Shown in pieces: positions 61,859 through 64,000 of a DNA stretch of 64,000 nt. Position 1 is the stretch's first letter. Every line of letters starts with the position of its first letter. The DNA comes from Glandiceps talaboti (taxonomy: Eukaryota > Hemichordata > Enteropneusta > Spengelidae). The position numbers were made by a program, and so were the translations under genes. The notes beneath the pieces were generated by a model. It was not told the origin of the DNA. It made no database searches and worked only from the letters and a program-made list of their open reading frames with translations. The stretch is from positions 3,802,001 through 3,866,000 of the forward strand of contig NC_135553.1 in NCBI RefSeq assembly GCF_964340395.1. Reading direction: 5' to 3'.

Positions 61859-62689
61859 TTACCTTTTTCAGCCATTAATACAATTAAAAAGTCAAAAGAA
61901 AACACAAGTAGGAGCTTGTTGGTAAACAATGAATGTCAGCATGGGGTGTGATGATACACTTAAGCTTTCTGTTTACTGCAAATATGACAGCATTTTGATG
62001 TCCGGCAAATTAACTTGTGTGCATACACCCACAATATCTATGACCTGTAAACCTTTTGAACAGGACGTATGTGATCCTTAAAGAAATTCTAACTCTGCAA
62101 TTTTCCAGTTTGTACCCGTCATAATACATCCATGCATGAACAAAAGTTGTAAGGGAAACCAAAATACACATTCAAACACTCCAAGTGAGTTTAGAGTGTC
62201 TCATTTCTAGCCTGTAAGCAGAGTTTCTAAAGAACGCATACTAATCACCAACACACTATTCATTGAATCGTTGGCTTTTGTTCCATTCAATTCTAAATAC
62301 AAGTTAAATAGGGTACTACCTCAGTATATTTACCACAACTCAGCGGCCCACATCACTTTTAAAACTGTCTCCAGTGAATTCAAATAACGGAAAATTCTGT
62401 CTGCGATGGATTAATTCAAGGACAGCGGTGACTAAGAACTCACGATTTTCTCAGCATTGAAATTGTGATTGTGATTATAGCCTTGACCATGTGCAGGAGG
62501 TGTGGAGAAACTCGTATTTTACAGGACATTTCAGTCCTAAATATGTTTTACTATTCAATCTTGACCATTCTGTCAGGCGTATCAAGGTTTCTATAACTAC
62601 ACCAAGTTGCGCCGCCTTCTTAGATGTCGTATGTACATTTGTATGTACGTGTTATTGTCATTTTGTGTTTGACAGTTACAGTTTTCAGA

Positions 62690-63520
62690 TCCTGATTATA
62701 GACAGGTTTCTTTGTATTTCCTCTTATGAACACATAACTGGTGAGTAATGATACATCTGAATCACATTCGTACATCATTTGTTCCTTATTATGATATTTT
62801 GGGAGAGTTTTTTATGTGATAAGTAAGACTTCACATCTTCCTACATAATCTAGTTCCTGACGACTGTTTTCCAATTTACTCTATGTTTCTTCACGGTAAA
62901 GTGTGAAGATAACGTAGTGTGAAATCAGAACATGTTCGTCAGAAACTAGACTACTTCCTACACAAAAGTTTCTTTCTTTTTTGATATGAACACCAAACTG
63001 GTGAGTATACCTGTACATCATGTTTGTTTGTTTGTACATCATTTCATGAATATCCTGTTGATAGTTTAAAGTTCCATACATGTTTTGGTAGAGGTTTTTA
63101 TGTTTGAAGAACGTCATTGCATCTTTCAAAGGTTTCTGTGTGTTTCCTCCAATTCATAACAAAGTTGGTGAGTAGTAGATGATCATTCTTCATGGTGGTA
63201 TTCAATCATGTTTTGATCATTATCCTGAATGTAAATGTGAATGTTTTGGTAGCGTTAGAAGTGAAAAGAAACTCTTTACATCCGTACAACAGAAAAGTTG
63301 TGGTGACTGTTTCCTTCCACATATGTCAAAATAGGTGAATACGTGCCGTACGTGATACTTGATGGTCACTTTGTTGATTTGGTTTATATCATGTGATATA
63401 TATCCTAGTAATTCACTCATATGATTATTAGCATTGAGAACATGTTTGTTTTCCCTTCCTTCTAAAAATATCTCCAAATTTCTTCTGATTAATTGGTGAC
63501 CAAAAGTTCATCTCCATGGA
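62690..63520. repeat. Degenerate tandem repeat, about 165-bp unit, with GGTGAGT boxes
   Basis: A T/C-rich segment, then TATGAACACA(A)AACTG-like sequence, then GTGAGTA, then (T)ACATCAT(T)TGTT and a TTTTGGTAGAGGTTTTTATG-like part recur. The GTGAGT/GTGAAT/GTGACC boxes are at 62741, 63001, 63168, 63335 and 63496 (steps 260, 167, 167, 161). The units are strongly diverged. Short open frames over them on both strands are not gene-like. Confidence 0.65.
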
Positions 63521-64000
63521 GACAACATTTGGTTTGATCATTATGATCATTGTTCATATATACAATTCACAGTTTTTCTTTGAGTCTATATTAAGCATTA
63601 TGTAATAATAAGGAAATGTTGTAAGAATTGTTTTCGTTTCCTCGTTTGAAAACAAGTTTTAATTCTGAAAAAAAAATCCATTGTCAAAGTTTACTGTAAA
63701 TTTGATTGAGTTTAGAGTTTCCACATATGTTGTTACCATGCCGACAAGTGTAGATAGGCTACTGACAACCACCTGTTTTACATAATTTTTCAACAATTTT
63801 CTGACTGGCTAGTAATTTTTAAGATCTTTCCTATGTTACAAAAAATAGCTACACTGGATGATACTCCCATATCATGTATCTTACTACAGTGACACCTAAG
63901 GTAATACACTGCACTGTAGTGTATACCCCAAAGACACGGAGTCTATTACCACTGTTGCATTTCTGGTCATGGTTTAGTTCTGTTCTCAATTACATAGTTA
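63521..64000. other. AT-rich noncoding end of the window
   Basis: No exon, recognisable repeat family or motif cluster seen; short A runs only. Confidence 0.4.

Overview
This window looks like nuclear DNA of an animal, most likely a marine invertebrate. It is AT-rich and CpG-poor, it has long stretches without open frames, splice-like junctions around its few protein-like segments, 5'-truncated non-LTR retrotransposon ends, tetranucleotide microsatellites (CTGT, TATG) and very many degenerate tandem repeats. Nothing is organised like bacterial DNA: no operons, no ribosome binding sites, no tRNA or rRNA. I cannot name the species, and I do not recognise the gene.

Layout. The best coding candidate is a 293-bp internal exon at 2268-2560 (+), Ser/Asn-rich with a basic patch, bounded by a good acceptor and donor and ending in phase 1. 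The rest reads mostly as one very long intron or several introns. Near the right end three more exon-like blocks on the same strand accept phase 1: 57343-57440 (ends in a stop, polyA signal 490 bp on), 57697-57798 (phase 1-1) and 60845-60942 (ends in a stop). They could give two alternative C-termini, but splicing cannot be proved from sequence. Two weaker exon-like blocks lie inside the putative intron (3403-3471 and 36013-36106).

Repeats explain much of the remainder. The clearest tandem array is a 32-bp minisatellite (8957-9774, 25 units), each unit with a 10-bp palindrome. Other arrays have units of about 19, 35, 40, 60, 80, 120-130 and 165 bp, most of them old and degenerate. Two non-LTR retrotransposon ends were recognised: 19368-19717 (-), with a 14-bp target-site duplication and a readable C-terminus carrying one internal stop, and 26808-26994 (+), with a 7-bp duplication. 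A third 3'-end-like piece sits inside a tandem unit near 55.7 kb. A dispersed family with a CTGT/CCGT core occurs three times (7.4, 12.5, 16.4 kb). A foldback element lies at 18521-18704 and perfect short hairpins at 59268-59297 and 56987-57019.

Possible regulatory signals are motif matches only: two full matches and two partial matches to the CTCF core, one YY1-like site, a cluster of five octamer (ATTTGCAT) motifs at 15.5-15.9 kb and a cluster of CATGTGA E-boxes at 4.6 kb. No previously undescribed biological system is evident. The most informative items are the dated retrotransposon insertions, the alternative terminal exons and the tandem arrays with embedded motifs.
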